NCBI RefSeq assembly: GCF_032854445.1
Contig: NC_088301.1
Span: 16,361,518 to 16,425,517 of the forward strand
Reading direction: 5' to 3'
Origin: Liolophura sinensis
Lineage: Eukaryota > Mollusca > Polyplacophora > Chitonida > Chitonidae
DNA length: 64,000 bases
Shown here: one piece after another, positions 25,401 through 36,900 of the stretch
How the letters are laid out: every line of letters starts with the position of its first letter
How positions within the stretch are numbered: position 1 is the first letter of the stretch
Made by a program: the position numbers and the translations under genes
The notes under the pieces: model-generated
Database searches by the model: none
Seen by the model: only the letters and a program-made list of their open reading frames with translations
Told to the model about the DNA's origin: nothing

Positions 25401-28400
25401 TTGTAAAAGAGTGAATGGTTGTGTAACATTATTTATTTGCCTGAAAGTTTATTCAAGAAGTGAGGTTTATGGGTGGGTTAAACTGTATTGCCTAGAGTAA
25501 AGTATCACATGGGTACAGAAACCTAAAAAGTTTTTAATAATAAAGTGCAGCGTATGTGATTCTTGCGAAAATTGTTGTGAATACAGGCTTCTCATGTTGT
25601 CGTACAATTTTCATTGTAAGAATAATTCATGAAGTATTTGTAATACACGTGTATGTGTATTCAATTGTCAAATGTAATATTGTTTAAAAAATATACGTTG
25701 CTTTTGTCTGTGTTTTTAGAACATTGCTGTTTCTACTGGGGGGTTTAAGCCAAGAAGTTTCTCGGGTACCTGGAGGGTACTGGTGTGCTCCAAATTTCTC
25801 CATCTATAAACCTGATCACCATTGCAGATATATAAATTCTGAATGATAATGATGAGTCATTGATCTGGATAAATTCTACTGGTCATGATTCATGATTTTA
25901 TCCTGTTTTTACTTTGACTTCTTGTCTCTTTCTTTTCTTGCTTCATGGATTTTACACCCAAACCCGTCCAAATATACTGTACAGTTATATCCTCCTATCA
26001 TTTGTAGAATTTTCTGTTTTCTTTTTTCAGGTACTTACTCAAATTTGTATAATCACCCCAGGTTGATAGATGAGCCAAAGAAGGTAAAAACTTAACATTT
26101 AAGACCTCAAAGAATTGACCCCAAGATAAAGTTCGCTTATTGCACATGAGGCAAACTTTGTTTTAAAAACTAGTTTTCCGGAATTTATTTATTTATTTAT
26201 TTGATTGGTGTTTTACGCCGTACTCAAGAGAATTTCATGTATACGATGGTGGCCAGAATTATGGTGGGCAGTAAAGGGTAGAGCCCAGCGGAAACCCACA
26301 ACCATCCACAGGTTGCTGGAAGACCTTATCATGAATGGCCGGAGAGGAAGCCTGCAAGAATTTTCCAGAATTAGTTTCTTCAGTATGATAGTCAACCAGA
26401 GTAAAATTTTCATTTCATATATCTTCTGTTTATTAGTTTGTATGTATCTGTTTTGGCATAGAAGCCCTGTAATGAAGAAAATGATGTGCAGAAATATACA
26501 GTTAAACGGCTTTTGAAATGCTGTAAATGACCTAAATTTCACCCAGAAAAGTTCACTTAGAGGCAAATAAATGCCATATAATACTACTTTTTGTTTGCTG
26601 AAGCTTACATGTCTCTAATACTCTATAATCTACATCCTACAAAAACTTTAAAACACTTTTGTAAGATCAGTAGAACTCTCAGAATCGGGCAAAATGTGCA
26701 GTTTTGTAATGGATGAAATAAAATAAGTCACTCACCATAAGTCGCTCATTTTCTATGGTTCTGAATGTTCTGTTAAGCATAGAAAGGTGTTTAGAGGGTG
26801 GTTTTTGGATGGTGGGATGACACACCTACTAGAGTCACAACACCAGCTGTAGTATATTATAACATTTATTTGCCCCTAGTTACATGTATGCATTTCTTGA
26901 GGCGAAATTTTGATCATTTATGGCATTTCATTTACAAAGTCATTTGCCCACTGAGTTACACATATCATTCCTTTATTATACTGCAGACCAAGATAAATTT
27001 GTCCTCCAAGTCTGGTTTACCCCTGGGTGTGTTACAACAACCTGGGTTAACACAGAAACAGATAGAGAAAGACAGGCGACAGGCACTGGTAGCTGATCGG
27101 GCGTCTACATACAGACCCAAGGATGAGACCACTGAGGAGAAAAAGTCACGGAAACAGGCGGTGAAAGCTGAGAGGAAGGTCAGTGGATCTTCATGTTGCT
27201 AATGTAACGATTCACTTTCAGAAGCACATGAAAACATTAAAATTCTACTTTTGATCCCAACACATGCAATTTTCGGATAAGATACTGATCAAACTTCAGT
27301 AAAATCTATTAAGTGGATCATGTGGATAAATAACTACACGCAAATTGTATCATGTTAAAAGTGTTAAAGTTGGGTGAAGTACAGTACTCATACAGTACAG
27401 CTCAGATGAAAAGTTGTTTACTGCTCGTATTGGGCTCCAAAATACTGAATAACACTCCACTGGCACATGACAAAACCTCTACTGGGCTGTGTCAGAGACC
27501 TGCTGAGGCTCACAGCATTATCGCCCAAAGGTGTGAGTATAGTTCCGTCTACAAACATAAGCCCTATCTTAATTTGCAAGCAAAGATGCAGCCCTCGTGT
27601 TTCAGCATATACATAGCCGTGAACAGCGGAAAGTTTATGTTGCGGTATGTAACCTACCCCCCCCCCCCCCCCCCCCACACACCCACCCCCCGCACAACAA
27701 ATTCAACTTCATTAAGGGAGTAAATATGCGATCAAAAACTCTGATTGGTGTCGCCGGTCTCCGCACTAATTTTGATATACATTTATGTTATGCCCATGCA
27801 ACAGATATTTTATAATCAACTGGCCAACAAATGTTTGCATAGATTTCACAAACCAACATGACTTTCTGGTGAATAAAGCAGGTGCAATAGCGCTCATAAG
27901 TAACCCGAATTGGCTAGTGTATTGTTTTTTCCAATCTGACTGGAGTGTTTATGAAGTTTTCAAGACTAGCCCACATCATTGATTTTCAATACAGACATGC
28001 TCAGTTGCTTACTGAATTGTCAACAGTAAAGTTGTACAGAAGAAGAACTTACACAGAAACGCAGAAATGAATCCATCCCCCAGCAGCCAGTTTTGAGATA
28101 TATATTTATTCCTATTGTTTACGATTTTCAAAACCATACAGTGTGTGTCAGTTAATAAAGTTTGACACTTGTGAGTATTATTTACTTACTCCAGTACAAC
28201 ATGCCTGTTGTTCTTCAACTTTGGCAAAGTGTCACTGCTGGATACTATGTTTGCGTGAGTTCTTCTTCCAGGTCTCTGCACTTTTCGAATATTTCGACAG
28301 TTTCGAATATTTTATTTAAGCTTGAGATTAAGACAGATGTCTACCTTAAGCATACAGTAATCCACTCTGCTGTTAGTGCTTATTAAACACCCGTGATATT

Positions 28401-28909
28401 TTTTCACAAAGTGTAGTGAATACCAAAACATTACTCTCTGAGCTGAACCCCCCCCCCCCCAAAAAAACAAGCAACTCATCACCATATTTTTATTCTTAAA
28501 CATATAAGGTATTCACATGCACTTTGCCTCAACTTTATTCATTCACCATGCCTGATAGCACAGTTGGTAGAGTGTCCCACAAGGAGTTACAGATTGCGTG
28601 CAAATATTTGTTTCATCCATTTTAAAGAAGATGAACCCAATTTTTGTAATGTTTTGGACCGCAAGGGCTTCACGGAAGAAAAGGTATTTTTTGATGGCCA
28701 ATATTTTTTTCCAAGTAAAATGACACATGAAGTTGAAAATGTTATTTGGAAAAGCATCATCTTTGTAGTTTACAACGAATGTTCTTTTTTTGCAGGAAAG
28801 AAGAGCTGAGAAGAAAGCCAACAAAATCGCGTTTAAGGTGGAACAGAAGAGACAAGAGTCTGAAGTGCAGAATTTACAGAAAAATTTGCAAGGAGTGAAA
28901 ATAACGTGA
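16430..28909 (+). CDS. LTV1: Protein LTV1 homolog, 40S ribosome biogenesis
   Basis: LTV1 escorts pre-40S subunits and leaves after casein kinase 1 phosphorylation. Firm exons: 18689-18823, 19622-19798, 20692-20779, 22123-22282, 23772-24015, 24713-24840, 25246-25379, 26031-26083, 26987-27178, 28796-28909; all join in frame with GT/AG sites. The first firm exon is open from its first base and preceded by a stop, so the ATG must be in an earlier exon, tentatively 16430-16432. This gives 475 aa, the length I recall for human LTV1. Conserved blocks: VTFHLVHRSQRDPL (N-terminus), YDDDYDYLQHLR, LPSSVFASE, the acidic ALDEDFDYNDPDNLLEDDF, TKSRFTDYSLSSSVMHRN (in the area phosphorylated in yeast), VVLEEPDKKWDCES, TYSNLYNHP, and a basic helical C-terminus (KKANKIAFKVEQKR). 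The frame is intact throughout. Cytosolic and nucleolar by homology. Same strand as the elongase, convergent with SMAP. Confidence 0.96.
16785..17229. repeat. Inverted repeat, about 130 bp arms
   Basis: 16785-16912 and the reverse complement of 17100-17229 match at roughly 80% by eye, best over the outer 66 bp (starting GTCGATCATCCCAAAGGTAA). The spacer is 187 bp. The 99-codon open frame at 16596-16895 overlaps it but resembles nothing I know. Probably a fold-back element in LTV1 intron 1. Confidence 0.7.
17760..17952 (+). mobile_element. SINE family A, 5'-truncated, 28 bp TSD
   Basis: Starts inside the B box (TGAGTTCAAGTTCAGC) and keeps the body and the GAGTATGGCGTAAAAC tail. It is flanked by a 28 bp direct repeat (17732-17759 and 17953-17980, starting TGGCCTGGTATATTGA) with two differences. 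LTV1 intron 1. Confidence 0.85.
18190..18352. repeat. Possible small inverted-repeat element
   Basis: CTCACAAACTAATGCGACTAAAA near 18195 and TTTTCAGTTGCGTTAGTTTA near 18325 form imperfect inverted ends. Related sequence GCTGTGTTAGTTTGC occurs near 50600. Weakly supported. Confidence 0.3.
18885..19092 (+). repeat. MITE family C, copy 7
   Basis: Forward copy in LTV1 intron 2, CTACCCTAATTCCCCTCCG to GGTTAAAGATGTAGAGTAG. Confidence 0.75.
19838..20132 (+). repeat. MITE with AGGCCACACCAA inverted ends
   Basis: The left end AGGCCACACCAAATTTT and right end AAAATTGGTGTGGCCT are near-perfect inverted repeats around about 295 bp of AT-rich sequence with poly-T/poly-A stretches. A related right end is at 59877-59977. 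LTV1 intron 3. Confidence 0.7.
20315..20464 (-). repeat. Dispersed repeat I, left copy
   Basis: In LTV1 intron 3. The core (GCTGATACACTTCTTTATAG...TATATATGTTAAGCCACAT) matches the reverse complement of 23273-23440 in intron 5. Confidence 0.7.
20797..20867 (+). mobile_element. SINE family A, tail fragment
   Basis: Only the 3' part (GATTATTTTATAAGTGAAAT...CAATCAAATAAATAAATAAA) remains, beginning 17 nt after the LTV1 exon 4 donor. Confidence 0.75.
21178..21985 (+). repeat. 48 bp minisatellite, about 12 copies
   Basis: Units begin ATTTGGATRAGAC and come in two types, one with CATTGGCATTGGTTAACACT and one with AGTTGGATAGGTTAGCACT, partly alternating from 21416 to 21980. Decayed units precede it from about 21178. 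Because 48 is a multiple of three, long repetitive open frames (156 aa on the minus strand, 16-residue period) appear; they are not genes. LTV1 intron 4. Confidence 0.92.
21303..21412 (+). mobile_element. SINE family A, internally deleted
   Basis: Body piece CCGTACGTGGGAAGGTCTGC fused to the tail GAATATTCTTGAGTATGGCG, with the middle missing. It lies within the 48 bp minisatellite zone and separates older from newer units. Confidence 0.8.
22795..23172 (+). mobile_element. SINE family B, near full length
   Basis: The head has a B-box-like GACCGGGATCAATCCCGG. The body contains GCTCAGCATTGAGAGG, GACTGGTTGACTATG and CAGTATAATGTGACTGGG, and it ends in ATTC repeats. Reverse copies lie at 32567-32876, 40073-40297 and 47855-48060. 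LTV1 intron 5. Confidence 0.75.
23273..23440 (+). repeat. Dispersed repeat I, right copy (inverted)
   Basis: Reverse complement of the element at 20315-20464. The pair flanks LTV1 exons 4 and 5. Confidence 0.7.
23484..23705 (+). repeat. MITE family C, copy 8
   Basis: Forward copy, TACCCTAGTTCCTCAACC to AGGTTGAAGAATTACAGCAG, ending about 65 nt before LTV1 exon 6. Confidence 0.8.
24062..24132 (+). repeat. Short dispersed repeat J
   Basis: AAAGGATACATG...TATGGTTTTAAG...AATGAAGAA also occurs near 13686-13752. Two partial matches only; the element type is unknown. Confidence 0.35.
26186..26360 (-). mobile_element. SINE family A, 5'-truncated with TSD
   Basis: Reverse copy in LTV1 intron 9 with tail and body, ending in AGAGGAAGCC. 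Flanked by TTTTCCRGAATT (26174-26185 and 26361-26372, one difference). Confidence 0.85.
26523..26822 (+). repeat. MITE family G, copy 2 plus inverted partial copy
   Basis: GTAAATGACCTAAATTTCAC through GGATGAAATAAAATAAG (26523-26735) matches the copy at 15851. It is followed by a reverse-oriented partial copy (about 26742-26822). Confidence 0.5.
27659..27691 (+). repeat. Poly-C tract with CA/CCCA run
   Basis: Near-pure C run followed by CACACACCCACCCCCC in LTV1 intron 10. Confidence 0.9.
28553..28612 (+). repeat. tRNA-like SINE head fragment
   Basis: GATAGCACAGTTGGTAGAGTG resembles the head of the family B copy at 32567-32876 (read on the minus strand). It has lost the body. LTV1 intron 10. 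Confidence 0.45.
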
Positions 28910-29060
28910 TGCCTGTGAATTGGCAATCCAATGGACAACCGGCAGAGTTATGTAGCTTTACTGTGTATGTTGCAATACATTGACTAGCATGTATCGTTGT
29001 GTTACTGTATTGCCATATTTACAAATATATGGATTTGTATTAAATTATGCAGGAAACTTC
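28910..29060 (+). promoter_or_regulatory. LTV1 3' UTR and probable poly(A) signal
   Basis: ATTAAA at 29039-29044 is the first likely signal after the stop at 28907-28909, giving a 3' UTR near 150 nt. Confidence 0.45.
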
Positions 29061-29435
29061 AATACAAGCATATTGTAATTATTTGGAGAACAATTTTTAT
29101 TATGTGGTAGGTTGCTTGGACAAGGTAAGCATAACTGTAGGCCCCTTTTATCAAGTCAATCCAAATGATGAGTCGTTTATAATGCTGCCAATGGACAGGA
29201 ATGCTGTTGGACTCGAATTTAATACTCCACTCTAGAATTCTTCCACATTGACAAGAAGCTCAATTAAATCTGTGAAAATGCCGCACCTTACAAGATGTCA
29301 GACAAACCCTCTCGTTTTCATTGCTGTTTTAACGCCATGCTGAAAAATTTTCACTGGTATGATGGCGGTCAGTTTTAGGGATGGTGAAAAACAAGTGCAA
29401 AGGGACATTGTTGATGGCTGGGATCCTCAGTATAT

Positions 29436-29565
29436 TTGATTATTGTTTTTAGTCCACACTCAGGAATTTTTCCTTTTAGCAGTGGTCGTCGTTGTTATAT
29501 TCGGAGAAAACCACCAACCATTGGCAAGATGCTGATGACATTTCCTGCTTATGGTGTACAGATAT
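29436..29565 (-). repeat. Divergent SINE-like sequence
   Basis: Shares block order with family A read in reverse (CACTCAGGAATTTTTCC, then a GTGG..GAGAAAACC block, then TTGGCAAGATGCTGATGAC). A similar piece is at 59595-59755; both are old or a sister family. Confidence 0.4.
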
Positions 29566-30115
29566 GCACTCCTCATTGGGGGGTCAGTGAACCCTACACT
29601 GGTAAAAACAGCCACACGATTTACTGTCAGCAAAGGCACTACAAACTACTAGTGTGAGCAGAGGAATTCACAATTTCCATATTGAACCCACATCTTGTGT
29701 CTCCCTTGAAATATAAAAACAGGCATCTTCACCATCTACCCATAACCCGCTCCTGATTCCCTAGTAGGAGGAGGAGGGGCCGAATTCACGCACATTTCCT
29801 GCCAGGAGATACATGTAGCATCAAACAAGCTTTTTAATTGTGCAGTTTTGGAGTTACGTCATTACATCAACAGAAATGACAAGTCAGTGGAAGAAGACGT
29901 CTCTGCTTTACAGCCATGTTGGGCTACTATTTTTTTGGCATGTCTTTTACCATGGCAGTATTTGCACTTACAGAAAACAAGACAGCTTTTTTTGTTGCAA
30001 CATTTGGCGCCCAAACCGACCCAAGATGTTAACATTGGCAGATTGATCGTACCATGCCATAGAGCAACAATGCTCACACTGTTGTTGTAAACTTCATTCT
30101 CGTAACCTGCATATT

Positions 30116-30346
30116 ATTTGATTGTAGTTTTACATCATACTCAGTAATATTTCACTTATTGTATGGTGACTAACATTATAATGGGAGGAAACCAGGCACT
30201 GCCCTGGGGGAAACACATGACCATTCTCAGGTTGTTGGCAGACATTCCAACGTACCTCCAGAGACAAAGCCAGCATAATCTGGATTTGATCTCACAGCGA
30301 TTGGTGAGAGGTTCTAGGGTCACTGTGCCACACTAGCACGCTAACC
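30116..30346 (-). mobile_element. SINE family A, near full length
   Basis: Reverse copy running from the tail block (CATACTCAGTAATATTTCAC) through the body to the tRNA-like head (CACACTAGCACGCTAACCAA). Confidence 0.85.
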
Positions 30347-30569
30347 AATAAAATAATGTGAATAAATGGTTATTTTCATGTCGGCCTTGCAATATGTCCA
30401 GGGTCTGTCGTATTGGCCTGAGGTGAGCTGTACAGGCAATGCGACAAACCTTGGACCTACAACAAGCCCAATATGAAAACAACCCTTCAAAAACATAATA
30501 GTCCAGTATCTGGACCCTTGTTACTCCCACCTCTTCTGACAATATGTACCTGCTGTTGCTTGGACAAGA

Positions 30570-30712
30570 CCTTTATTTTATTTCCACTTATACGATGGCG
30601 GCCAGCACTGTGGTGAGAGGAAACCCATGATCATTTGCAGGTTGTTGTCAGACCTTCCCACGTACATCCGGAGAGGAAGCCAGCAGGAGCTGGACTTGAA
30701 CTCACAGTAACC
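30570..30712 (-). mobile_element. SINE family A, truncated at both ends
   Basis: Reverse body fragment: TACGATGGCGGCCAGCACTG to GGACTTGAACTCACAG. Confidence 0.8.
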
Positions 30713-30830
30713 GAAACCCTTCATACCCCATGCACATCAAAACTTTATCTGTGTATACCTGAACTTTTAAACTTTGCAGGTACATGCACTACATGTACCT
30801 TTATCTGCTATGAATGAAAGTACGAAAACC

Positions 30831-33800
30831 TAATTTAAATCCAATTTATTCTATAATACATTTTACATGAACATTTACATACTGAGACAAAATCATTAGA
30901 AACAATTCTTTGTACAAATCTGACTTTACAGACTGAGTTCAATCTGCCACTGCAGAAGCAAGTTTTCATTAGTCCAACTAAACAGTCATCATGAAGAACC
31001 ATTATTATTTTATAGTGACAAAAGCTGATAACCCGAATTCATAAATATTTACAGGACATCTGGATGAGTCAAAATAACGTACTCTACACAAGTCTTCACA
31101 TGTCTAAATCTACATTAACAGGATACTGTTATAATGAGTCCGGTTTGTCATTAAAATCAATGCTGACATTTCCTTTAATGACTTTTGCAGTCTATGAAAT
31201 GACAGTATGATTTACGGCGTGCAAAGGATTTATTAAACCTTTCATTATTATAATAGGCCACAAAATAAAAATACTACACTGAAAATGTTTTACTAAATCG
31301 ATCATCAAACTTAAATCTGTAATGGCACAGATATGCATACATAAGGATTCAACAAACAATACCAGACTGCAAGCAAGATGTGTAGCTAAGGACACCACCA
31401 TAAGTACATATGTGTGTTATATTGTTACTTTGCAATAGCATATTGTGAATACGATGAGAAACCTGTACATGTGTTAGTGCGTTATCTGAAATGGACATCA
31501 ACAGTATCTACAATGCACGCTTTCCATATTACATTGCAACAACAAAATGACGTCACATTATAAATGGACTTCATAACCCACTGGAATTCACAATTTCATA
31601 ATTTTTCCAATGTGGAAAATTGTGTAATACATCGCCCCATTCTTGTGCGAAAGGGACGTCACTCTGAGGTGGTAATGCAATGGCAAAGGTCACATGCTTA
31701 ATATGGAATTACAATTCAGTAAATGGGTAATGAAGGAAAATCAAGCATATTTACACACAGAAAGGAGATGACCTCTGTACAAGAAAAATCGAAGTTATCT
31801 CCCTTTGTCCAGCAAAGAGAAGGCCAGAAGTCGTAGAGGTCATCTAGTGCAAACAATTCGCAGAACATTGCAAATCATGCCCAGAATTTCATGACTATTT
31901 ATTACCTGATATTCTTTTTGTAAACATTTGGATATTTTAACACATGCACATATTGCTGACTGTCACCGTGTGCACCTGCAAACACGCTGAAAACATACAA
32001 GTAAATGGGTGAGAATAAATACATACTGGTATTTAAATTTAAAGATAACATTGGTACTAACACTCAAACTGACACACCCCATGACTAACTGCTTCCCTGA
32101 AAGTGATGGCTTCTTGGGACACTTGCATTCCATGGATATGTACAAGTAAACAACAAAACTTATACAAACTCAACATACCACACTACTTTTCATAAGGTAC
32201 CTGTGTATGACTAAGAATATTTATACACATAAGAAGCATACAATAATCCCAGCTATTTGGCGGTCTCCTTACAGCGCATGCGCCATTCTCTACATTCACT
32301 TTACATCACTGCCACCACTAGCAAACTCAGTACACAAATCTTGAACAATGTCACTGCGACACGTTGATAAGGCCGGAAGTGATGTCAAAAAATACAAGTA
32401 CTTATTTTCAGCCTGTCTCTATACTTGAAACACATACATTCTCTTTATCTAGAGTATGCACAACAGGATTCCAATGGATACCTACAACAATTTTATCGAT
32501 GAATATTGGTTACAGAGTGAGTGAGTGCTTGGGGTTTAAGATAGTACTTAACAATTTTTCAGTCATATGACGATGAAGGAGTCCTTAGGGTGCATGTACG
32601 TGTAATGTGAATCCTTGTTACAGGATGGATTTCCTCCGCTCTTTTATCTAGTGCTGCTTCACTGAGACGCCTTACCGAAGGCAAGTTAGTCGCCCCGCCC
32701 GAGCCATTATACTGATACAGGCCAACCAGTCGTTGCACTATCCCCTTAATGCTGAATGCCAAGCAAGGAAGCTACAAATTCCCCTTCTAAAATCTTAGGT
32801 CTTAACCCTGGATCTACCGCTCACTACCGCGAAGTGGGCGCTCTACCAACTGTGCTTTTGGGGCCAGTCATACTAGTTACAGATCAACGGCAACCTTTCA
32901 AACTTTTCTGGCTGTGGCGGTGATGAAAAGCGCAATAGAGCTGCACACCTGCTGCAAGGAGTGTGGCCATTTGGCTGATTTGCTCTTCACTCAAGCTTAA
33001 ATCACGCATTGTTGCAAATTAAAACCATGATATGAACACTGGCACATCTCATAATCACTGGGGACAAATGCCGACAGGGCATCGATGGATGTTAAAACTA
33101 TGAAATGATGAAGGTACATGGCCTGCCAAACCATTCTCGCATCCACTGACATCATCATAATGGAGATCAACACTAGACAATGACGCCCACTGGCACAAGC
33201 CTATCATTCTCTATACCACACTTCACATTCACCCCCACTTGTAAACAAAAAAGTGCACACATGTACTGGCAAATTCCATACATCAAACTATACATCAGTT
33301 TCTTGTCTCACCACCTCATGTACATATGTTAGTCACTATAACTATGTATTCTCTACTATCTATCTTGTCTACAGCCTCCCTCCATTTTACTGACATAAGT
33401 AGAACATTAGGTGTTGCTTATTCATCAACATAAAAATCGGTTTCTAGTCACGAGGTCAACACAATGACATACAAGACACCCCAAAATTATTCTCAGGGTT
33501 TTCACCTAAGGGAGATAGCCCTGGAGACCTCAAAAAGACTGAAGTGAGATATTTCAAATAATGCAACAAGGCTGTAAATCATTACATCATTTTTATCTCA
33601 CTAGGAAAATTTGGCAACAACCCTGTCACATCGGCCTTGGTAGAAAGACCTGGTTAACAATGATCAAATAAGAAAAGGACCGAGGTTGTTGGGCTCCTGT
33701 GCTTTGGTTTGCAACAGTGAATGGCAGCAGTGAGATTATATGGATACATCTGTTAGAATGGAAAGACATATTCAGTTCCCATAAATAAAGCAAGCAAAAT

Positions 33801-33963
33801 CACTTCAGCTATTTACCAGAATACTGAATGTACAAATTATAACATAAATGGTCTTTCCTTCACTGGTGCCATTCTCTCCATATGACATGTCCCCACGAAC
33901 AAATAAGTTACAGTCCTAAGAATGATTTACTGGTTGTGAATGTGAGTCTAAGAGCTAGATTGG
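30831..33963 (-). promoter_or_regulatory. Probable long SMAP 3' UTR, candidate poly(A) sites
   Basis: Read on the minus strand, AATAAA occurs at 31903-31898, 31234-31229 and 30850-30845. Apart from one family B SINE, this 3.1 kb has few repeats, which fits a long 3' UTR, but the true end cannot be told from sequence. Confidence 0.4.
32567..32876 (-). mobile_element. SINE family B, with tRNA-like head
   Basis: Reverse copy. On the minus strand it begins AAAGCACAGTTGGTAGAGCG (A-box region), then GCGGTAGATCCAGGG, then the family B body (CATTCAGCATTAAGG, GACTGGTTGGCC, CAGTATAATGG). The head could be mistaken for a tRNA gene. Confidence 0.75.
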
Positions 33964-36900
33964 TCATTGCCATAAATTGTTGGAGAGAGTGGATGAGCCT
34001 CCACCCCAGTTGGTCATCCCTGAGCCTGAGCTGTTCTGAGCGGTCATGCCCATCCCTGGTGACGGGGTCCCTAGCTTCATCGAGGACATCTGCTGCTGCA
34101 TCTGTGATAAGAAAACAGTAGATTTTCCCTGGTCACCAGAATCATCATCTATATACAGATAATGTATTTACTTACACATGTATTATATGTGATTGATGGT
34201 GTACTACACGTGTTTAAGTGCCCAGAGTAGTACAACTGACCTTTGCCAGGTGCCTGACAGGTTTCTAACATAAAGCTTCGGCCGAAACAAAGAGATCCAC
34301 ATGAAGATTTACACAGGCAGCCTCATTGGTTGATAGGCTGTTCCATTAACAACTCTAGTTTAACTAAGCAACTCTCACAAAACTTTGTAAATCAGTTTTT
34401 CAAAAATTTTCACATAATGTCTAATGTGGTGGAGTGTTGAATGTTCCCTGCTAAATAATGGCACATAACCATCAACTTTAAATATCATAATATACTTATT
34501 TTAAATGTAAGGTTTGTACATTGACAAATGACACCATAAGTTGCTGTGTATAAGCTGTCAGGAAAGACTGGCTTTATAGGCCAGGGTAGGTCTATACTCC
34601 AGCTGGGCCAGCTGGCATGCCAATAGCACCCGCTGTGTGAACTTCATGGGAGACTTTTGTGATTGACTCGCTTACTTTCAGTTTGCCTCAATTAGGGAGT
34701 GTCTGTAATTATGGAGAAGGTATGGCAATCCCCTCATGGTCCTAAAACCTAGAGAGTGTCTTTTTCAAGAAAGATACCAGAAATATGACTTTTTTTGGAG
34801 GAAGAGGTACTACGGATATGTAATTTTCAGTGACTTGATGAGTATTTTCAGCTGACCAGTCTCTTACTGTTTTTTTCGCCTAATCAGTGTTTTTCCTTGT
34901 ACTGAAGAACACAGGTATTTTATCTAAACTAAAACAATAGACAGATTTAGGTCTGAATAAAACTTGACACAGACTTGTTGAAATTATTGCGCCCCAATAG
35001 GTGATGTTAAATTGTTACGTAACATAGTACACATTACATACAAGGCCACAGGCGACTAAATGACAACAAAAAAAAAAACATGACAAATGGTAAGGTAAAT
35101 ATACACACGTAGCATGCCACAATGGTCAGGGAAGTATCGTGGGATAAATCGCAGCCTTGACAATCCGCCGAATAAACTGAGTGTAGTAGATGTGTATATA
35201 CACGCAAGGTCAACACAATACCAGCCTTGTTGAAACATTGCCAACTCTAGCACATAAATCATCCCTACAAGACCAGTAATGTACCAGCTCACAAAGCATT
35301 CACAGCAATTCACCCACTCATTCCCTCGTGTTAACTAGTGGGAAGGGGAGACTCGAGGATGAGCTACACACAAAGGTTCAAATCTCAGTGAGACACATGG
35401 TTTTCTGCTGGAACCTTGCATGTTTGTGTACTGCAAAGCTTTTTTATGAGCACACATACACCCATAATTGTGATGTAATGAGGAAAAGAACAAAAAGAGT
35501 TCATAGCTATGGACTGCTCTGTTTATGGCAGGAAGGAGTTTTACTAGTGGTAAATCATTTTGTTTTAATATAGCCCAATACAAACTATGTACGAGCTAGC
35601 CTTACATGCGAGTAGGCATTTTCCAACTGGCCTCACCTGTTGGTACTGCTGCATCTGAGGTTGCCCATACATGGCCATGTTGTTTACAGGCCCCATATTA
35701 CCACCCACCATTCCCATGGCCCCTGGGTTTGTCTGATGCATCATCATCTGGCCACCTCCCATTCCATACATGTTGGCTGGCTGAAACGTACAGATACAAT
35801 CAGTGGTAGCTTATTCTTCCATGGAATTCCTCATCAACTTCATGGCAAGTACACGAACATACAGTAGAGTACCAAAACACTATACAAACAGTAGAGTACC
35901 AAAACACTATACATACAGTAGAGTACCAAAACACTATATATACAGTACACTGGTGATACTAATATCAAATATATACAATGAAACACTTTAAAAACGCATA
36001 TCTGACAAACAACCTGCGGAACTGAAAAAGGTTTTTATTATAAAAGAAAAACCTTTTTATCTGTGGACCAACCACATAAGAATATTTCACTGACCAGAAT
36101 ATGTCTTTGCCACTAACAAATGTTATATTTGTCCCAATTTTTTTGGTGCACCTGAATTACATTAACTTTCACCAACTGTTATGTTATGCGTTTTCAAGGT
36201 GTGTCTGTTTAAATGTACATCAGATGCGGATTGGAAAATCGTACAGACAACCTTTGATACATTAACTATGGAAAGCACATGTACTTGTAAACTATTAAGA
36301 CGAATACACTCTATCTGTGAACTCTGAAACACATGCATCTGCACATTAGAGACAATGTGCCGCAAGATATGGAGTAAATTTCTACATTTCAGGTGCTTGT
36401 GTTGTAGAACAGATTGATAAAAGTGGCCCAGATCTGTGCTGGCTGTGTGTCTACATATACGTATACTAGGATGAGGGTTGGGGTTTCCCTAACCCTGCAG
36501 ATGCCCATGCTCCAGCAAATCAAAACCTTATGTACTGAAAGTGTGACACCAAGTGCTTATGTGAGTAACTACATGTAGGTGATAATAGGTACTTTCAAAT
36601 TCACAAAATCATATAAAGACTCTAGGCCAAAGGACAAAACAAAAACAGATGCTAAAATGCACCTTGCCGATGAAATCAAATCACAGGCAAACATTTACCA
36701 ACACCAGAGCAGCAAACAACCTATATGAACATACACAGCAAAGCAGGAAAGGTGGGAAGATCCATTAACTGGCACTTTTTTACATACACATTTCAGTATT
36801 GCATTCAATGACCAATGATCCAGACAGACTAAGACTCATCTTATTAGCTTCATCCAGACATACAATCTGCAGATCGATGCTTTGGTACTAGAGCAAAACT

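Larger units (their letters stand above)
29061..30830. other. Region between converging LTV1 and SMAP
   Basis: No coding exon recognised. Contains divergent SINE-like sequence (29436-29565) and two reverse SINE family A copies (30116-30346, 30570-30712). Confidence 0.6.

Noticed and set aside
32805-32876. Apparent tRNA gene
   Set aside because: Has A- and B-box-like motifs but continues into the family B SINE body and does not fold as a clean cloverleaf by eye.
35565-35771. Separate small gene with Met/Gly-rich product on the minus strand
   Set aside because: It is SMAP exon 10 (35780-35637) read past its donor site.
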